Assembly: GCF_023333585.1 (NCBI RefSeq)
Contig: NZ_JAIQZN010000011.1
Location: 51,772 to 115,771 of the forward strand
Length of the DNA: 64,000 nt
Direction of reading: 5' to 3'
From: Argonema antarcticum A004/B2
GTDB taxonomy: Bacteria; Cyanobacteriota; Cyanobacteriia; Cyanobacteriales; Aerosakkonemataceae
The position numbers were made by a program, and so were the translations under genes. Shown here piece after piece: positions 9,014 to 17,071 of this stretch. The notes under the pieces are model-generated. The model ran no database searches. It was not told the DNA's origin and was given only the letters and a program-made list of their open reading frames with translations. The first letter of the stretch is position 1, and each line of letters starts with the position of its first letter.

Positions 9014-9268
9014 TCAAAGTAATTGCTGAAATTCCGAGATGGAATTAACACTAATCGCTTGTCGATGAAGTTGCTTCAATGCCGACAGATCATTGATTTT
9101 ATTCAGATCCTCATTCACTCGCAAAGGTACTTCTTGAAACCGCATTTCCAAAATTTCAATTACATCCCCTCGGACAGCTTGCAAAACTCCCTGCTGAATT
9201 CCCTGCTGGATTCCCTGCTGGATTCCTTCTTCAATTGCTTCTTCTTCAATCCTACTTAAAAAACGCAT
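9014..9268 (-). pseudogene. Duplicated 3' fragment of the neighbouring Rpn gene
   Basis: 84 residues almost identical to the last 88 of the intact gene at 9326-10306 (MRFLSRIEEEAIEEG, GIQQ repeats, GDVIE-LEMRFQEVP, LKQLHRQA, EFQQL). It has one GIQQ unit fewer. The catalytic N-terminal domain is absent. Both copies end directly at a GAAACCCGGTTTC palindrome, so the duplicated unit (offset about 312 bp) comprises palindrome plus gene tail. It probably has no nuclease function. Confidence 0.8.
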
Positions 9269-9290
9269 TCTTCTTTCCTCCTGATTTTCA

Positions 9291-9322
9291 GAAACCCGGT
9301 TTCTTCGAGAAACCGGGTTTCT
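9291..9322. repeat. GAAACCCGGTTTC palindrome
   Basis: A 32-bp inverted repeat between the duplicated tail and the intact Rpn gene, the same family as 1396-1427 and 8977-9010. Confidence 0.85.
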
Positions 9323-9325
9323 TTC

Positions 9326-10306
9326 TCAAAATAATTGCTGGAATTCCGAGATAGAATTAATGGTAAGCGCCTGTCGGTGAAGTTGCTTCAATACCGACAC
9401 ATCATTAATGTTGTTCAGCGCCTCAATCAGTTCCGGCGGTACTTCTTGAAACCGCATTTCCAAAACTTCAATTACATCCCCTCGGACAGCTTGCAAAATT
9501 CCCTGCTGAATTCCCTGCTGAATTCCCTGCTGAATTCCCTGCTGGATTCCTTCTTCTATAGCTTCTTCTTCAATTCTGCTTAAAAAACGCATTTTTATTT
9601 CCTCCTGATAGCGATTTACTTCTTGTTTAAATTGCTGTTGTAGTTCCCTCGTTAAAGCCATCATTCGGTCAATCAACCGGAATAGCTGTACGATATCGTT
9701 TCTAGTGTAACCTTTTTCAAAAAGTCCCCTCACCAAAGTCCATTTCCAAAGCTTCCGATTTTCTAGATTTCCAATCGTGGCTTTTGTCTTCAAATGTGCC
9801 ATGATCATAATGGCAAAAGGATTAGCGCTTTGCTCTAAATCCTCCCACTGACTTTCGTAATCTAACACTTTGACTATGGGAAACTGCATTCGCAACTGAA
9901 AACCATCCAAACTATACTCATAAACAGATGGTCGCCAAGAATTTGTTTCATCCCCTAAAACTGCCAAACTAATCACTGGTCGATCGTACTTTTCAAAAGC
10001 TCGATAATTATATTGATACATCCGTTTGGCAAAGTCTAATTCCGTTTGGCTTTGGATTTCTATATGAATCAATACCCAAGTTTCCGATCCATCCAACAGC
10101 CAAACTTGAAACAGTTTATCTGCTACTCGTTTTCCCGATTCTCCTTCCCCTACTATCTGTTGCAATTCTTGTTCCAAAACTTGGAAACCGCGACGCCAAT
10201 CTATTAACGGATAAATATCCGCAAAACACAGCAATACAAATTGCTCGAAATATTGCTCGATCGCGTGTTTCCAACTATTATCATAATCTGCCTGCGGTGT
10301 TGACAT
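9326..10306 (-). CDS. Rpn family PD-(D/E)XK nuclease / transposase-like protein
   Basis: 326 residues with an AAAGGAA ribosome-binding site before the ATG. The N-terminus (SWKHAIEQYFEQFVLLCF) and the core VLIHIEIQSQTELDFAKRM, with the E-x-Q active-site motif preceded by an Asp-bearing strand (ADKLFQVWLLDG), match the Rpn/PD-(D/E)XK group. YQYNYRAFEKYDRPV is also typical. The C-terminus holds five tandem GIQQ units encoded by 12-bp repeats (9499-9550), a copy-number-variable linker before a conserved helical tail. It begins 16 bp after the vWA gene stops, so it is co-transcribed with the vWA gene but is probably an insertion into that operon. Confidence 0.82.
   Translation of the reverse strand: MSTPQADYDNSWKHAIEQYFEQFVLLCFADIYPLIDWRRGFQVLEQELQQIVGEGESGKRVADKLFQVWLLDGSETWVLIHIEIQSQTELDFAKRMYQYNYRAFEKYDRPVISLAVLGDETNSWRPSVYEYSLDGFQLRMQFPIVKVLDYESQWEDLEQSANPFAIMIMAHLKTKATIGNLENRKLWKWTLVRGLFEKGYTRNDIVQLFRLIDRMMALTRELQQQFKQEVNRYQEEIKMRFLSRIEEEAIEEGIQQGIQQGIQQGIQQGILQAVRGDVIEVLEMRFQEVPPELIEALNNINDVSVLKQLHRQALTINSISEFQQLF
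9499..9550. repeat. 12-bp tandem repeat inside the Rpn gene
   Basis: Four to five copies of CCCTGCTGAATT encode GIQQ units. The duplicated tail at 9014-9268 has one copy fewer, showing slippage. Confidence 0.85.
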
Positions 10307-10322
10307 TGCATTTCCTTTAATG

Positions 10323-11432
10323 CTATTTTATTAGTTTAATAACTATCTCGTAATCGCGTTTTCTAGAATCTGGACAATTCAACCTTATCCGGTATCCAGT
10401 GATGAGAGTCCGCACGGTGATTTCTCGACCGTTGTAATAAATTGGTGCGTCACCCGTTGGCACTAAGTAAAGTTTATCACCTTTCCGCTCTAAATATGCT
10501 CTCACTTCTGGCCCTGGAGTGTCAATTGAATCATCACAAGTAGAATCATATTCACCAATAGCAATTCGTTTTTTGTGTCCTAAATAGCAAATTTGGTCTT
10601 CTTCTTTGGCTGTGGCGGTAAAATCTACTATTAGCTGCCACTTCTTTTGTAGGCGATAAAATTTTATTCCCGCCACCACTAAAGCAATGAATACTATGAT
10701 GGAAATTGACGCTGGTAGCCACAGCTGCTTTATTAAATAAGGAGTAACCAAACAGGTTTCTCTACCGCCTGGTGCTGGGGTGCATAATTCCTGAACGGTA
10801 GGGTCAATATCAACAACAGTCAGGTTATATTCTTTATTATCGTTTGTTCGGATTCCCAATTTGCGATCGCGCATTGGCAAAGCCTGAATCCACTCCCGCC
10901 GCTGTTGACTTTCTTCGGAGCTTTCCACTCGAAAAGGACTGTCAGCAGGCGTTTCAATCCACTCTTGTCCAGATTTACTGAAGAGGGGAGCATCGGTAAT
11001 CCAAACAACTGACTGAGGCTTGATTGGCTGATTTTCTTGCAGCCGATCGTGATTGACTTGAGCAAGATTTTGATATATAATTAATTCTGCACGCTGAATA
11101 TCTGTATTGCGGAGGTTTGGATCGCGATCGAGCGGTACAACCTGTAAGATTCTATCAATATCTTCTCTTTTCCCGTTAAATTCAATCGCTGGCGGTAGGG
11201 GATTTACATTCGTAGCAAAAGGAACAACGTAAACAGAATCTCCGGGACGCAGGCTATCCTGCACAATCTGACGCAGACGATTGCGACCTTCATCATTGAG
11301 ACCGACACTTTCTGTAAGATCGATCGCCAAGACCACATCGCGTCCCCCGTGCAGACGAGCGACCCATTCCAGACCTGATTTTTGCAAAGAGGTGAGCGGC
11401 TGACCTGGGGTAACTTTTGTTAATGCGGTCAC
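10323..11432 (-). CDS. vWA-domain membrane protein with FHA-like C-terminus
   Basis: 369 residues from a GTG start. The vWA domain (about 30-215) has RDVVLAIDLTES, a MIDAS metal-binding DxTxS variant, and a downstream Asp in VVWITDAPLF. A transmembrane helix follows at about 238-258. The last ~100 residues (RIAIGEYDSTCDDSI, YLVPTGDAPIYYNGREI, LITGYRIRL) look like a degenerate forkhead-associated (FHA) or related beta-sandwich domain. It is the first gene of the block that also holds the tubulin-like and MotA/OmpA-like genes. It could be the adaptor that senses or couples the machine. Upstream of the GTG the frame stays open and would encode a hydrophobic stretch (ILISASSITFFTV), so a rare start codon giving a signal anchor is possible. 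Confidence 0.78.
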   Translation of the reverse strand: MTALTKVTPGQPLTSLQKSGLEWVARLHGGRDVVLAIDLTESVGLNDEGRNRLRQIVQDSLRPGDSVYVVPFATNVNPLPPAIEFNGKREDIDRILQVVPLDRDPNLRNTDIQRAELIIYQNLAQVNHDRLQENQPIKPQSVVWITDAPLFSKSGQEWIETPADSPFRVESSEESQQRREWIQALPMRDRKLGIRTNDNKEYNLTVVDIDPTVQELCTPAPGGRETCLVTPYLIKQLWLPASISIIVFIALVVAGIKFYRLQKKWQLIVDFTATAKEEDQICYLGHKKRIAIGEYDSTCDDSIDTPGPEVRAYLERKGDKLYLVPTGDAPIYYNGREITVRTLITGYRIRLNCPDSRKRDYEIVIKLIK

Positions 11433-11544
11433 GGTGAAAAAAGTTATACTAGAAGCGGATATCAGAATATTGTATCTATTTATGAGGAAATATGCGTTTT
11501 GAGGGGCTATTGCCTACCGCCGGGAAGGGAAGGCGGGAAAAAAT

Positions 11545-11638
11545 GGCTCTTCCTCTGCTATTTGAGCAGAAAAGCAGGGGAGCAGAGGAATAAAAATGTT
11601 ATTTTTTTGAAAAAAAGTATAACAACTCCGAAAGAGCC
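11545..11638. repeat. MITE-like repeat with GGCTCTTCC ends
   Basis: A 94-bp unit starting GGCTCTTCC and ending CCGAAAGAGCC (imperfect inverted ends). It shares an internal TGCTATTTGAGCAGA segment and an AATAAAAATGTT segment with the copy at 31816-31913. It lies between the vWA and Uma2 genes. Confidence 0.7.
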
Positions 11639-11666
11639 GAACATCCGATTTCACTGGGAGCGATTA

Positions 11667-12263
11667 TTAACGGATGGCGTTGCGAAATTCGACGACAGCA
11701 TCATATTGATCGGCAATATTAGCACAGCGAACTAATAACTCAATATCTAATTCCGGCAAAAAATTACTTTTTTCAATTAGTTCATAGTTCTCCCCTCGTA
11801 AATAGTACAAAGATAACTTACCATTCCTCCATATCCATACTTCTGGAATTTCTAAACCCTTGTAAACCTCCAGTAAAGCAATACTCCCACTGGTAACAAT
11901 AACTTCTATGGCAAAGTCTGGAAATTCTTTGAATTCTCCAATAGAGTAACTTTCATCCGGTTCTAATCCTTTTTCTTTTGCCTTTTTACGATAGGTTGTA
12001 GAACCAGAGGCATAAAGCCTAATATTTTTATCTGTGCAGTACAGTTCAACCAAACGAGCAATGATTTTTTTGCTCCTTTCATGTTTATCACCAGGCATAA
12101 AAAACTCCAGAGTTCCTTCTATGTAAATCATTTTCAACCCGGCATAATCATCCAGGGTATCGCGGATAGTTTCGTATTGCTCCCAGGTAACTCCATATAA
12201 AGTTAGCCGTCGATCTTCTTCAACTACAAAGTTTTCTGTTTTTTCTAAAATTTGCGGATTCAT
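11667..12263 (-). CDS. Uma2 family PD-(D/E)XK endonuclease-like protein
   Basis: 198 residues, matching the DUF820/Uma2 family that is expanded in cyanobacteria. Visible family features are [29 protein letters not shown], the ASGSTTYR strand, and the catalytic-core pattern Asp-x19-E-x-Y in [10 protein letters not shown] and [15 protein letters not shown]. Its ATG overlaps the TGA of hisS by four bases (ATGA), so it is translationally coupled to the tRNA synthetase, with its ribosome-binding site (AAGGAG) inside hisS. The biological role of Uma2 proteins is not established. Restriction-like or mobile-element roles are proposed. Confidence 0.85.
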   Translation of the reverse strand: MNPQILEKTENFVVEEDRRLTLYGVTWEQYETIRDTLDDYAGLKMIYIEGTLEFFMPGDKHERSKKIIARLVELYCTDKNIRLYASGSTTYRKKAKEKGLEPDESYSIGEFKEFPDFAIEVIVTSGSIALLEVYKGLEIPEVWIWRNGKLSLYYLRGENYELIEKSNFLPELDIELLVRCANIADQYDAVVEFRNAIR

Positions 12264-13561
12264 GGTTCATTCTCCTTTGTCTTAAGGTTATCAATTTCGC
12301 GCCGCAGTTCATCTGCTTTTTCCAGTAAGTCAACTTGAGCTAGAGCCTGTTGTTCTTTTGTCGCCATCCACTTCAACTTAACGGTTTGACTTTCTGCTTC
12401 TTCATCGCCCAAAATCAAGCAACCAATTGCGCCACTTTTATCGGCGCGTGCAAACTGTTTCTTAAACGCACTTCCACTTAAATCTAATTCTAAGCTAAAT
12501 CCAGCGCGACGCAACTTTTGAGTCAACAAAAGCGCTTGCGCCTCTGCCTTTTCTCCTCGCGAAACTACATAAAAATCCAGCACAAACTTTGGAGGAGATT
12601 GCAACTTTTGCAGCAGAATAATTAATCTTTCCAAACCGATCGCCCAACCTACAGATGGAGTATCTGGCCCACCCAATTCTGCCAGCAATCCGTCGTAGCG
12701 ACCACCACCGCAAACAGTTGCTTGGGAACCCAACTCGCCATCATCAGAAATAACTTCAAAAGCAGTGTGAGTATAGTAATCCAAACCGCGTACCAAACGA
12801 GGATTGACCTGATAGGAAATCCCCAAATCGCTCAAGAATTGCTGTACCTTTTCAAAGTGCCGCTTTGAATCTGGGCCGAGATATTGCAAAATATTGGGGC
12901 CATTCTGGGCAATTTCCTGGGTACGCTTATCTTTGCTATCCAAAATTCGCAGCGGATTGCGACTGAGACGATCTTGAGAATCGGGGTCTAATTCGGCTTT
13001 ATACGGAGTCAAATAATCTACCAGTGCTTGCCGATAAGTTAAGCGATCGTTTCGATTACCCAAAGAATTGATATCTAGGTGCAGGTTTTTGAGTCCCAGC
13101 GTTTGCAGGATATCGGTTGCGATCGCAATTACCTCCGCATCTGCACGTGGTTCTGGACTGCCCAACACCTCCACCCCAATTTGGTGAAATTGCCGCTGTC
13201 TGCCCGCACCCGGACGTTCGTAGCGAAACATCGGCCCCGTATACCAAAGCCGCTGCACCCCACCTTGAGCGTAAATGCCGTGTTCGATCGCAGCTCGAAC
13301 CACCCCTGCTGTTCCTTCTGGGCGCAAGGTAATAGAACGCTCTCCCTTGTCAAGGAAAGTGTACATTTCTTTACCTACAACATCAGTAGCTTCACCGATG
13401 CCGCGCTCAAACAGCCCCGTTTCCTCAAAAATAGGAGTGCGAATTTCCTGATAAGCCGCTCTACCGAGAATATCCCGCGCCACAGATTCTACCCGCTGCC
13501 AATACACAACTTCTTCTGGCAGAATATCCCGCGTTCCTCGTAAAGCTTGAATCGTACCCAT
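12260..13561 (-). CDS. hisS: Histidyl-tRNA synthetase
   Basis: 433 residues, normal length for bacterial HisRS. It charges tRNA-His in the cytoplasm. Class II motifs are present: [10 protein letters not shown] near the N-terminus, motif 2 in [19 protein letters not shown], the histidine-A loop [15 protein letters not shown], and motif 3 in [11 protein letters not shown]. The C-terminal anticodon-binding domain spans about 330-425. It overlaps the downstream Uma2 gene by 4 bp. Upstream is a repeat-filled spacer. Confidence 0.97.
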   Translation of the reverse strand: MGTIQALRGTRDILPEEVVYWQRVESVARDILGRAAYQEIRTPIFEETGLFERGIGEATDVVGKEMYTFLDKGERSITLRPEGTAGVVRAAIEHGIYAQGGVQRLWYTGPMFRYERPGAGRQRQFHQIGVEVLGSPEPRADAEVIAIATDILQTLGLKNLHLDINSLGNRNDRLTYRQALVDYLTPYKAELDPDSQDRLSRNPLRILDSKDKRTQEIAQNGPNILQYLGPDSKRHFEKVQQFLSDLGISYQVNPRLVRGLDYYTHTAFEVISDDGELGSQATVCGGGRYDGLLAELGGPDTPSVGWAIGLERLIILLQKLQSPPKFVLDFYVVSRGEKAEAQALLLTQKLRRAGFSLELDLSGSAFKKQFARADKSGAIGCLILGDEEAESQTVKLKWMATKEQQALAQVDLLEKADELRREIDNLKTKENEP

Positions 13562-13564
13562 AGT

Positions 13565-13600
13565 TTGGTGATTGGTGATTGGTAATTGGTAATTGGTGCT
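13565..13600. repeat. Heptamer tandem repeat (ATTGGTG/ATTGGTA)
   Basis: Four to five imperfect 7-bp units, ATTGGTGATTGGTAATTGGT, directly upstream of hisS. This is an STRR-type cyanobacterial repeat. Confidence 0.8.
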
Positions 13601-13608
13601 TACTGGTT

Positions 13609-13745
13609 ATATCATGTCCGGTAGCATCGGTTGTCTAAAAAAATCTCCCTCTACATCTGTGTTTATCTGTGTTCATCTGTCTTCATCTGTGGTTAAATTT
13701 AACCAATAATACCCACAGACAATGCTGATGTAACGGACATAATAT
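13609..13745. repeat. Dispersed ATCTGTGTTCATCTG element, copy A
   Basis: Imperfect terminal inverted repeats (ATATCATGTCCGGTAGCATC and GATGTAACGGACATAATAT) enclose tandem ATCTGTGTTTATCTGTGTTC units and GGTTAAATTTAACC. It belongs to a family with copies at 23385, 35354, 38124, 42231 and 57191. Confidence 0.75.
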
Positions 13746-13754
13746 TACTGAGTA

Positions 13755-13833
13755 ATGCGTTCTAATGACCACTGACTATTGACCACTGACCACTGACCAT
13801 TGACCACTGACCACTAACCACTGACCACTGACC
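13755..13833. repeat. Heptamer tandem repeat (TGACCAC)
   Basis: About ten imperfect 7-bp units of TGACCAC/TGACCAT ending at the stop codon of the next gene. STRR-type array. Confidence 0.88.
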
Positions 13834-13834
13834 A

Positions 13835-14092
13835 TTACGTTGTGGCGTATCGCTCCCGATAATACTGCAAAATCCGGCCTACCCGTTGGCGAGCTGCGTC
13901 GTCTGCTGCTTCGGAATACTCGATCCACAGACTTTCCACTTGAGAGCGATCGTAATCGAATTCCTGGGAATGCTGAGGTATAAGGCCCGTTTGCACACCC
14001 TCCACCTGACGCAGATGAGTTGCTAACTCGCGATAAACAGCTAAAGGCAGTCCAGGTAATTGAACTTGATATTTGTGGTTTTCTCCAAGCAT
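13835..14092 (-). CDS. Small conserved hypothetical protein
   Basis: 85 residues from the ATG at 14092 (MLGENHKYQVQLPGL). A longer in-frame version would include translated palindromic repeats and the end of the upstream gene, so the short start is preferred. The protein is soluble, with an N-terminal part (VQLPGLPLAVYRELATHLRQVEGV) and a charged helical C-terminus (RVGRILQYYRERYA). No catalytic motif is visible and I cannot assign a function. It lies downstream of the repeat-rich lipoprotein on the same strand. Confidence 0.65.
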   Translation of the reverse strand: MLGENHKYQVQLPGLPLAVYRELATHLRQVEGVQTGLIPQHSQEFDYDRSQVESLWIEYSEAADDAARQRVGRILQYYRERYATT

Positions 14093-14126
14093 CTCGATCG
14101 TTTTGTTTATCTTTACATTTTGGATT

Positions 14127-14212
14127 GACAGACCCCCACCGCTTCTGAGAGGGCAGCCATAAACTGCGACCCCTTCCCTGGTAGGGAAGGGGGTTGGGGG
14201 GTTAGGTTTCCA
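14127..14212. repeat. GC-rich palindromic repeat
   Basis: Contains CCCCTTCCCTGGTAGGGAAGGGG, a near-perfect hairpin, followed by GTTGGGGGGTTAGG. It separates the lipoprotein gene from the small hypothetical gene. Confidence 0.7.
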
Positions 14213-14237
14213 GCTAGAATTCTCAGTCGATGAGTAC

Positions 14238-15908
14238 TTAGACAGTCGCTGCGGGAGTACCCGGTTGTCCTGGAGTAGCCGGTTGCGATCCCGGTTGTGT
14301 GGGCGCGATCGGTTTTTCTCCAACTACTTTGGAAACTTCAACGCCGTTTTGTTCCAGAATGACGATCGGCTCAGACCCTTCGCTCATATCAATTCGTTTA
14401 ACCAGCACCTGCCCGTTTGACAACCGCTGCCCAGCCCTGACGTACCGAGTTGTCGCTTCATTCGGTGCTTTAACGATCGCCTGAGCCTCATTGTTGACTA
14501 CAATCACACCCGAAACTTCAACCCCTTTTGCCAGAGTAGGGTCTGGCGGCGGCGGTAACACCGGAATTTGGGGAGGTTGAGGCGGCGCAATTAGAGCAGG
14601 GCTGGTAGGTGTCGCATTTGGAGTCGCTGTTGCGGGAACTGCTGCCACTGTGTTGGCTGGCCTTTGGGTTCGTTGCGGTGTTCTGGCGACTCTAGTGGGA
14701 GTGGATGGCGTCCGTTGCGGTTGCCTTGCTACTGTAGTCGCTGGCCTTTGGGTTTGTTGCGGTGTTCTGGCGACTCTAGTGGGAGTGGATGGAGTCCGTT
14801 GCGGTTGCCTTGCTACTGTAGTCGCTGGCCTTTGGGTTTGTTGTGGTGTTCTGGCGACTCTAGTGGGAGTGGATGGAGTCCGTTGCGGTTGCCTTGCCAC
14901 TGTAGTCGCTGGCCTTTGGGTGCGTTGTGGCGTTCTGGCGACTCTAGTCGGAGTGGATGGCGTCCGTTGCGGTTGCCTTGCCACTGTAATTGCTGGCCTT
15001 TGGGTGCGTTGTGGCGTTCTGGCGACTCTAGTCGGAGTGGATGGCGTCCGTTGCGGTTGCCTTGCTACTGTGCTAGTGCTAACTAGCTGTTGGCTGCGTT
15101 GTGGCGCTCTGGCGACTCTGGTGGGAGTGGATGGCGTCCGTTGCGATCGGCTTGCTACTGTGTTGACCGTGGATGCAGGAGGTTTTGGCAGTTTGCCCAG
15201 TCCGCCCGTGAACTCTGGCGTGCGGCGTTGCGGTTGCACAGGGGTTCTTCTTGGCACTCCTACTCCTGAGACTCCAGGTAGTTGAAGAACACTTTTATTG
15301 TTATCTCTAACATTCAACGTTGGTGGTTGAGCTACTGCCAATCCAGGTAATTGAGGCACAGATATGCTGTTATTAGTAGAACCGGCATTTAGCCTGGGCG
15401 GTTGAGCTACTGCCAATACAGGTAATTGAGGCACAGATATGCTGTTATTAGTAGAAACAACATTTAGCCTGGGCGGTTGTGCTACTTGCAGTTCAGGTAC
15501 TTGAGGAACAACTCTTTGAGATGTTGTGGGCGGAGGGGGAGCGTTAGTAGAACCAGGATCGGGCGGTGGTGGATTTTGTGGAATGGGAATCACGCCAAAT
15601 GGGTCTTTTGCCGCTTTTTGCTTTTCTTTTTGCACCTCTGCCCTCCGCTTGTCGGGGTCAGTAGGTGGAATCAATTCTGAAGCTGTGGCTGCCGCAACTG
15701 TGGGTTTTTGTTGTACCGGCGCAGGACTTGGTTTCTGTTGTTGCTCAACCGTTGGGTTTGGAAAATCAGGATTGGGTGACTGGGCTACTGGTGAGGTAGT
15801 AGGCGTGGGAGAACTACTACTTTCACTCCCTCCACCACCAAAAGGATTGCATCCACCCATCAAAAGAGCCAGCGTCGTTAAAAAGGTAAGGAATGAAATT
15901 TGACGCAT
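14238..15908 (-). CDS. Repeat-rich lipoprotein with PilP-like C-terminal domain
   Basis: About 556 residues from the ATG at 15908, chosen because it gives a clean lipoprotein signal (MRQISFLTFLTTLALLMGGC; lipobox LMGG-C). The mature protein begins with a Gly/Ser/Pro-rich linker. Three ~25-residue units (PQLP-LAVAQPPRLN, STNNSISV) follow, then six ~28-residue Arg/Pro/Thr/Gln units (RTPSTPTRVARTPQ, TQRPATTVARQPQ). Near the C-terminus is a folded domain (VEVSGVIVVNNEAQAIV, YVRAGQRLSNGQVLVKRI, IVILEQNGVEV) resembling PilP/GspC-type envelope domains. It probably spans the periplasm as an extended basic rod. The near-identical 84-bp DNA repeats imply recent amplification. The role is unknown; pilus or secretion scaffolding is a guess. 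Confidence 0.75.
   Translation of the reverse strand: MRQISFLTFLTTLALLMGGCNPFGGGGSESSSSPTPTTSPVAQSPNPDFPNPTVEQQQKPSPAPVQQKPTVAAATASELIPPTDPDKRRAEVQKEKQKAAKDPFGVIPIPQNPPPPDPGSTNAPPPPTTSQRVVPQVPELQVAQPPRLNVVSTNNSISVPQLPVLAVAQPPRLNAGSTNNSISVPQLPGLAVAQPPTLNVRDNNKSVLQLPGVSGVGVPRRTPVQPQRRTPEFTGGLGKLPKPPASTVNTVASRSQRTPSTPTRVARAPQRSQQLVSTSTVARQPQRTPSTPTRVARTPQRTQRPAITVARQPQRTPSTPTRVARTPQRTQRPATTVARQPQRTPSTPTRVARTPQQTQRPATTVARQPQRTPSTPTRVARTPQQTQRPATTVARQPQRTPSTPTRVARTPQRTQRPANTVAAVPATATPNATPTSPALIAPPQPPQIPVLPPPPDPTLAKGVEVSGVIVVNNEAQAIVKAPNEATTRYVRAGQRLSNGQVLVKRIDMSEGSEPIVILEQNGVEVSKVVGEKPIAPTQPGSQPATPGQPGTPAATV
14655..15160. repeat. 84-bp tandem repeat array inside the lipoprotein gene
   Basis: Six copies of a 28-codon unit. 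The inner copies are nearly identical at DNA level, differing mostly at third positions. A second array of three 75-bp units lies at about 15300-15500. Both are coding. Confidence 0.9.
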
Positions 15909-16294
15909 TGCCAGTCTCCCAAAAGCTTTACAACCATTTACCACAAAAGCCCAGTCTTTCGACATCCGAACACAAAGAGCGTGCCTGGTACATTTATATC
16001 ACGAACTACCCGCTGCTAATTTGTTGAGGAACGGGTTTTTGACACTCTCTTCAAGGTTTTGCCCCCCTTGCCCCCCAAATCTGGGGGGAGAAGACTTCTG
16101 TTCCCCCCAGATTTGGAGGGGAGGGGGAAAGCATAATTCCTCTAAAATTTCATCGCCCCCAGAAAAAGAGCGAGTATTTTCCGAGGGTAGGCCAGCAGCC
16201 TTACGTGAATATACGTACTGACTGCAAATTACACTCCAGGAATATGTTTCTGGGACGATGAGCGCGATCGCTTTATTTAATGTTAAGGCGTGAT
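15909..16294. other. Intergenic region with one G/C-run repeat
   Basis: No credible gene. It holds a repeat at 16060-16127 (CCCCCCTTGCCCCCCAAATC and its inverted partner TTCCCCCCAGATTTGG), the same family as 57391-57430. The upstream part should contain the lipoprotein promoter, but no clear motif is visible. Confidence 0.6.
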
Positions 16295-17071
16295 TTAATC
16301 GTTGTTTCCTGCCATCAACTGCTTGAGCGAGTCTAGTCCCTTTTTGACACGACGAGATACAGTGACCACGCTGATATCCAAGCGTTCGGCAACCTCTTTT
16401 TGCGTTAAATCCTGTAGAAAAACAAATTCTAATATTTCGCGAGTGCGGTTTTCTAGCTGCACGAGAGCTTGTTGGAGGCGAATCTGGTCTTCTTGCGCTA
16501 ACTGAAAACTGCGATACCGGGGGTCGGGTACGAGTTCTCCGAGGGAAGTAGAACCTTCTTCTTCATCTCCCATCGGTGTATCTAGGCTTAGAGGCGCACG
16601 ATTTTGACAAGCCAACTTAATTTCCTGCCATTCTGTTTGGGAAATTTGTAGTGCAGCCGCCACTTCTGCATCCGTTGGCTGTCGATTGAGCTGTCCGTGG
16701 AGCGATCGCGTTACCGTTACAGCCTGCCGTTGTAGTGTCAGCCAGCGTCGCGGAATCCTGACAGAAGAGCCTCTATCTCGTAAATAGTGTTGAATCTCAC
16801 CTCGAATATACGGAAGGGCAAAAGAGCTAAAGGCATGACCTTTGCAGATTTCAAACCGCTCAATAGCGCGAATTAAACCCAAGCAGCCCACCTGAACCAA
16901 GTCCTCGTAGTTTTCTGAGCATTGATTGCTCCAGTAATGCGCTTCTTTTCTAATCAATCCTAAATTGAGTTTAACCAACTGATTGCGGATAGTAGCCGAT
17001 CGCGATCTCTGGTACTCTCGCAACAGCTGCAAGCTATCATTCTTCAATGTATGAGATAGAGTCGTAGACAT
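16295..17071 (-). CDS. sigF: RNA polymerase sigma factor, SigF/group 3 type
   Basis: 258 residues from the ATG at 17071 (MSTTLSHTLKNDS). Sigma-70 region 2 is clear: ENYEDLVQVGCLGLIRAIERFE and FSSFALPYIRGEIQHYLRDR. Region 3 has RIPRRWLTLQR and PTDAEVAAALQIS, and region 4 ends in a helix-turn-helix, LTQKEVAERLDISVVTVSRRVKKGL. Length and motifs match the cyanobacterial SigF-like group 3 factors related to B/F-type stress and sporulation sigmas. In Synechocystis SigF controls type IV pili and motility, which fits the pilin gene about 9 kb away, but regulation of that gene here is inference. Transcription from psbO is separated from this gene by a terminator. Confidence 0.9.
   Translation of the reverse strand: MSTTLSHTLKNDSLQLLREYQRSRSATIRNQLVKLNLGLIRKEAHYWSNQCSENYEDLVQVGCLGLIRAIERFEICKGHAFSSFALPYIRGEIQHYLRDRGSSVRIPRRWLTLQRQAVTVTRSLHGQLNRQPTDAEVAAALQISQTEWQEIKLACQNRAPLSLDTPMGDEEEGSTSLGELVPDPRYRSFQLAQEDQIRLQQALVQLENRTREILEFVFLQDLTQKEVAERLDISVVTVSRRVKKGLDSLKQLMAGNND

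Noticed and set aside
2296..11432. A classical Zorya defence system
   Set aside because: Only ZorA/ZorB-like proteins are present. There is no ZorC, no ZorD helicase and no ZorE nuclease. The tubulin-like and vWA genes are not Zorya components.
13755..13833. CRISPR or iteron origin
   Set aside because: The 7-bp period without spacers fits an STRR array; no dnaA, repA or DnaA-box cluster is nearby.
14655..15160. CRISPR-like regular spacing of repeats
   Set aside because: The whole 84-bp unit is repeated with no unique spacers, and it is protein-coding.
14650..15285. A 211-codon plus-strand reading frame, rich in Val/Leu/Gly/Cys, with a strict repeat
   Set aside because: It is the antisense image of the 84-bp coding repeats in the lipoprotein gene, which has a signal peptide and a folded C-terminal domain.
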